Notes under the pieces: generated by a model
Database searches by the model: none
What the model was told of the DNA's origin: nothing
The model's input: the letters and a program-made list of their open reading frames with translations, nothing else
Program-made: the position numbers and the translations under genes
Source: an uncultured Verrucomicrobia subdivision 3 bacterium
GTDB taxonomy: Bacteria > Verrucomicrobiota > Verrucomicrobiia > Limisphaerales > UBA11358
Assembly: GCA_903850425.1 (NCBI GenBank)
Contig: CAINLR010000027.1
Span: 1-64,000 of the forward strand
Direction: 5' to 3'
Length of the DNA: 64,000 bases
Part shown: piece by piece, positions 61,428 to 64,000 of the stretch
Layout: each line of letters begins with the position of its first letter
Numbering within the stretch: the stretch's first letter is position 1

Positions 61428-62240
61428 ATGGAACCCATTTCTCCATCAACCAAATCAGGCCGCAGCCGCAGCCGCTGGCGGATTCATTTGCTGCTCATCA
61501 CCGGATATATTCTGGCCGTGGGTCTTTTGGGATTGAGCCGCAGAGGAACTCATACAGCGGTGCTCTCGCCGACCGTCGGCGGGCTACTGGCTGTTTGCGC
61601 GCTGGAATTGCTTGTTTTTGGATTAATCTTCGGGCTGGCGTTGTTCGCCTCACGGGCCACGCGCGATGATTTATTGCTGCGATGGCAGGGCAAAATCAAG
61701 CCCGTTCTCTGGGGTGCCGGCTATTCCATTGCGCTCCGCATAGCTCTGGCATTATTGGTTATCGCGATAGGAATAGGGCTGATGGCGACCCGCGTAATGT
61801 CGCCGGACTCGTTAAAAGACTTTTTTTCAAGCAACCGTCCGGGCGTGGAAACGATTATTGACGTGGCGGCGATGCGCAACAATCCGGCGTATTTCTGGCT
61901 AACCCTGACGCTTGTGAGTTTTGTGGTAGCGGGGTTGCGGGAGGAGCTTTGGCGCGCCGCCTTTCTCGCCGGAATGAAGGCAGTCTGGCCGCATCGTTTC
62001 GGCTCCCGGGCCGGCCAGGTGTTGGCCGTCATTATCTGCGCCATCGTCTTCGGCCTCGGTCATTTGGCAATGGGTTCTCTGGCGGTCTGCCTGGCCGGCT
62101 TTCTTGGGGTTGGTTTGGGATTGATCATGATATTTCATGGGTCAATCTGGCCGGCAGTCATTGCCCACGGAATATTCGATGCAACTTCCATGGCGATGCT
62201 TCCATGGGTAATGGCTCACACTGCGAAGATTCCGGCGTGA
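61428..62240 (+). CDS. CPBP family intramembrane metalloprotease/glutamic endopeptidase
   Basis: The protein has 270 residues with about seven hydrophobic helices (LLLITGYILAVGLLGLS first). The three conserved motifs are present: LREELWRAAFLAGM (EExxR), CAIVFGLGHLAMGS (FxxxH) and PAVIAHGIFDATSMAM (HxxxD). Rce1/CPBP enzymes process prenylated or membrane proteins, bacteriocins or immunity factors. It has its own gene context, with no bacteriocin genes visible. Single gene, convergent with the CcsA-type gene. Confidence 0.9.
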   Translation: MEPISPSTKSGRSRSRWRIHLLLITGYILAVGLLGLSRRGTHTAVLSPTVGGLLAVCALELLVFGLIFGLALFASRATRDDLLLRWQGKIKPVLWGAGYSIALRIALALLVIAIGIGLMATRVMSPDSLKDFFSSNRPGVETIIDVAAMRNNPAYFWLTLTLVSFVVAGLREELWRAAFLAGMKAVWPHRFGSRAGQVLAVIICAIVFGLGHLAMGSLAVCLAGFLGVGLGLIMIFHGSIWPAVIAHGIFDATSMAMLPWVMAHTAKIPA

Positions 62241-62305
62241 GACTCGTGTCGCCAAATCCAGAATAGGCTGCACACTTTAAACTGCTTTCCGCCGCCAGCG
62301 AAAGC

Positions 62306-64000
62306 TCACGCCGCCCGCATTTTAAAACTCTGCCACCATTTCGCCGGCAGCAGGCCGAGCGCGATGAAGATCAGTTGGCTCACCACAAACAGCACCAGCC
62401 AGAAGAACGCCGCTTCCGTGAAGCCGTAGCTGTGCAGTCCGATGCCCAGCATGTTCACGCCGAACCAGGACCACGCGGTGACGATGTTGCCAAAGATGGC
62501 GCAGTTGACGAGGCCGCGCTCGCGGACGACGCCGCCCCAGCGCAGATGCAGGATGAGCGCGTTCCATAAGACGATGATGAGCGCGCCGTTTTCCTTCGGA
62601 TCCCAGCCCCAGAACCGGCCCCATGATTGGTCGGCCCAGATGCCGCCGGTGACGGTGCCAATGAAGCTGAAGAGCGTCGCAAAACAGACGATGCCATAAA
62701 TCATCCGCGCCAAAGCCTTGCCCGTGGCGGCATCGAGCGTCTTGGTGAAGAACCCGCGCAGGACGTAGATCAAGCCGAGGAAGCCGGAGAGGAAAGTGCC
62801 GACATAGCCCACGGTCACGGTGATGACATGCACGGTCAGCCAAAAATTGGAGTCCAGCACGGCGCGCATCATTTCCATGGTGTCGCCTTCCAGCGCGAGA
62901 TGATGCGCGATGATGAGCGTGATGAAGCCGATGACCGACGCCACGACCACGCCAATGCCGTTCTTGTAAAATTTTTCCAAGATCAAGCCCAGCAGCACCG
63001 CGCCCCAGCCGATGAAGATGGCGGAGGAATACAGGTTCGTCACCGGCGGCCGGCCTTCCAGCACCATGCGATACACGAGGCCGATGGTGTGAATCACAAA
63101 CGCCAGCGCGAGCAGCCACGTGGAGGAACGCCGCAGCACCTCGGACAAGTTGAACCAGGAGAAACACGCGAGCAGACCGGCGAGAATGTAGATGACCATC
63201 GCGTTGTAGAACGGTTCCATCTGGTTGAAGAAGACTTCCGCGCGGGCCTTGGCGAGCGCCTTCGGCTGGGATGCCTCCAACTGTGAACGGAAGTCGCGCA
63301 GGGCGGCATTAAATTGCTCCGGCTGGTCGGTCGCCAGCGCGCCGGCCATTTTTGCGTAGGCGTGAATGCTGTCGTCAATGACCACGCCATTGGCGTGCGG
63401 AGCGTCGAGCAGCGCATCGCCCATGCGACGCCATTCGCGGGCACCGTTCGGCGGCAGGATCAGCGGCGGTTCGAGATTGGACATGAACTGAAACTGCTGC
63501 ACATAGCCGATGAAGGTATTGAAGGTGGTCTTGTCGTATTCCTTGCCGGCCTGCTGCGCCTGCGCGGCGGCGACGCCGGCGGGAATGAGCTGTTCATAGG
63601 CGGTGAGTTGGGCCGGCCAGTCCCGCGCGTCGGCGGGCTGCAGGGTGTTGCGCAACCGCGCGTAGAGCGACAGCCGCTGATGCATCTTGGCGACAGCATT
63701 CTCGTAGGCGGTGCGGTTGGCCGCCTCAATTTTCTGGACGTGCTCGTTCTGCTTGTCAAAGTCCGCGAGCGCCGGCTGGAATTGGTTCCAAGAAAAATGT
63801 TTGCCATCGGATTGCCCGCCCTTTTCCGGCAATTTCAGGAGGGAAATCAGATCGGGATTGTCCACGCGAAAAACCGGATAGTCGTCGCAGACCGCCGGAT
63901 TCATCATCATGTTCGCCAGCCATTCGGTCGCGGAAATGATCCGGGGATGCTCGTTCCAAGCCTTCCACGGCTCAAGGTTGAGCGTCTGCTTCTCGCGAAT
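62306..64000 (-). CDS. CcsA-type cytochrome c biogenesis protein (5' end outside window)
   Basis: The frame is open to the right edge (at least 564 residues); an internal ATG at 63910 is not a credible start because the same frame continues upstream with WKAWNEHPRIISATEWLANM. The first 240 residues are soluble, then about eight membrane helices. The WWD-type haem-handling motif is SWGRFWGWDPKENGALIIVL; YRMVLEGRPPVTNLYSSAIF and LIIAHHLALEGD supply likely His ligands. It is a haem exporter/ligase part of cytochrome c maturation system II. In related genomes CcsA is fused to ResB; the part beyond the edge may be such a module. Confidence 0.88.
   Translation of the reverse strand: MREKQTLNLEPWKAWNEHPRIISATEWLANMMMNPAVCDDYPVFRVDNPDLISLLKLPEKGGQSDGKHFSWNQFQPALADFDKQNEHVQKIEAANRTAYENAVAKMHQRLSLYARLRNTLQPADARDWPAQLTAYEQLIPAGVAAAQAQQAGKEYDKTTFNTFIGYVQQFQFMSNLEPPLILPPNGAREWRRMGDALLDAPHANGVVIDDSIHAYAKMAGALATDQPEQFNAALRDFRSQLEASQPKALAKARAEVFFNQMEPFYNAMVIYILAGLLACFSWFNLSEVLRRSSTWLLALAFVIHTIGLVYRMVLEGRPPVTNLYSSAIFIGWGAVLLGLILEKFYKNGIGVVVASVIGFITLIIAHHLALEGDTMEMMRAVLDSNFWLTVHVITVTVGYVGTFLSGFLGLIYVLRGFFTKTLDAATGKALARMIYGIVCFATLFSFIGTVTGGIWADQSWGRFWGWDPKENGALIIVLWNALILHLRWGGVVRERGLVNCAIFGNIVTAWSWFGVNMLGIGLHSYGFTEAAFFWLVLFVVSQLIFIALGLLPAKWWQSFKMRAA

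Overview
This window looks like chromosomal DNA from a GC-rich, Gram-negative member of the Verrucomicrobiota (Limisphaerales/Pedosphaera-like soil or freshwater lineage). That placement is inferred from gene content: a DUF1549/DUF1501/pre-peptidase trio, CotH-like kinases, pseudopilins with an H-X9-DG motif, LpxI, many secreted glycosidases, and dispersed palindromic repeats in the intergenic gaps. No rRNA or tRNA gene was recognised.

Layout. 0-11.1 kb is an accessory, secretion-related island. It holds a membrane-anchored pseudokinase with a 180-bp tandem repeat (cut by the left edge), a small lipoprotein, a divergent second kinase-like protein, and a vgrG operon (vgrG, a small VgrG-associated protein, a LysM/peptidoglycan-binding-like protein, and a 967-residue protein with a metzincin-like zinc motif as the likely cargo). 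11.2-22.3 kb is a run of nine same-strand genes, mostly overlapping by 1-4 nt: three phosphodiester glycosidase (NAGPA) proteins, two CotH-like kinases, two pseudopilins, one anchored protein of unknown function and a PstS-like binding protein. I consider this the best candidate for an undescribed system. 22.7-28.9 kb has a GH20 hexosaminidase, lpxI, a conserved hypothetical, and a secreted protein / ECF sigma / anti-sigma-like set. 29.5-31.9 kb is a visibly AT-richer patch (MtlR-like protein, an orphan, a Sel1/TPR protein). 32-35.5 kb holds a double beta-propeller glycosidase and a GH27 alpha-galactosidase. 35.9-42.4 kb has a RidA/chorismatase-like protein and the DUF1549-DUF1501-PPC trio. 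42.4-47.2 kb has msrC, a tyrosine recombinase carrying an in-frame repeat insertion, a Dabb protein and a large modular amidase. 47.4-53.6 kb is largely housekeeping: fabD, fabG, acpP, fabF, a membrane protein and a pyrimidine nucleoside phosphorylase. 53.7-64 kb has an ABM monooxygenase-like protein, a GH43-LamG protein, pyrF, hisD, a gyrA/parC homologue, a CPBP protease and a CcsA-type cytochrome c biogenesis protein cut by the right edge.

How it fits together. Core metabolism (fatty acid, pyrimidine, histidine, lipid A, topoisomerase) is interleaved with an exported polysaccharide-degrading repertoire (GH20, GH27, GH43, two propellers, amidase) and two surface/secretion modules. Many gaps are filled by palindromic elements of several families, and at three places such elements appear to be read in frame into proteins.

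Limits: everything is read by eye from sequence; no alignments were run. Domain names rest on motif recognition. Start codons were moved from the longest open frame where overlap with the upstream gene or a signal peptide argued for it.
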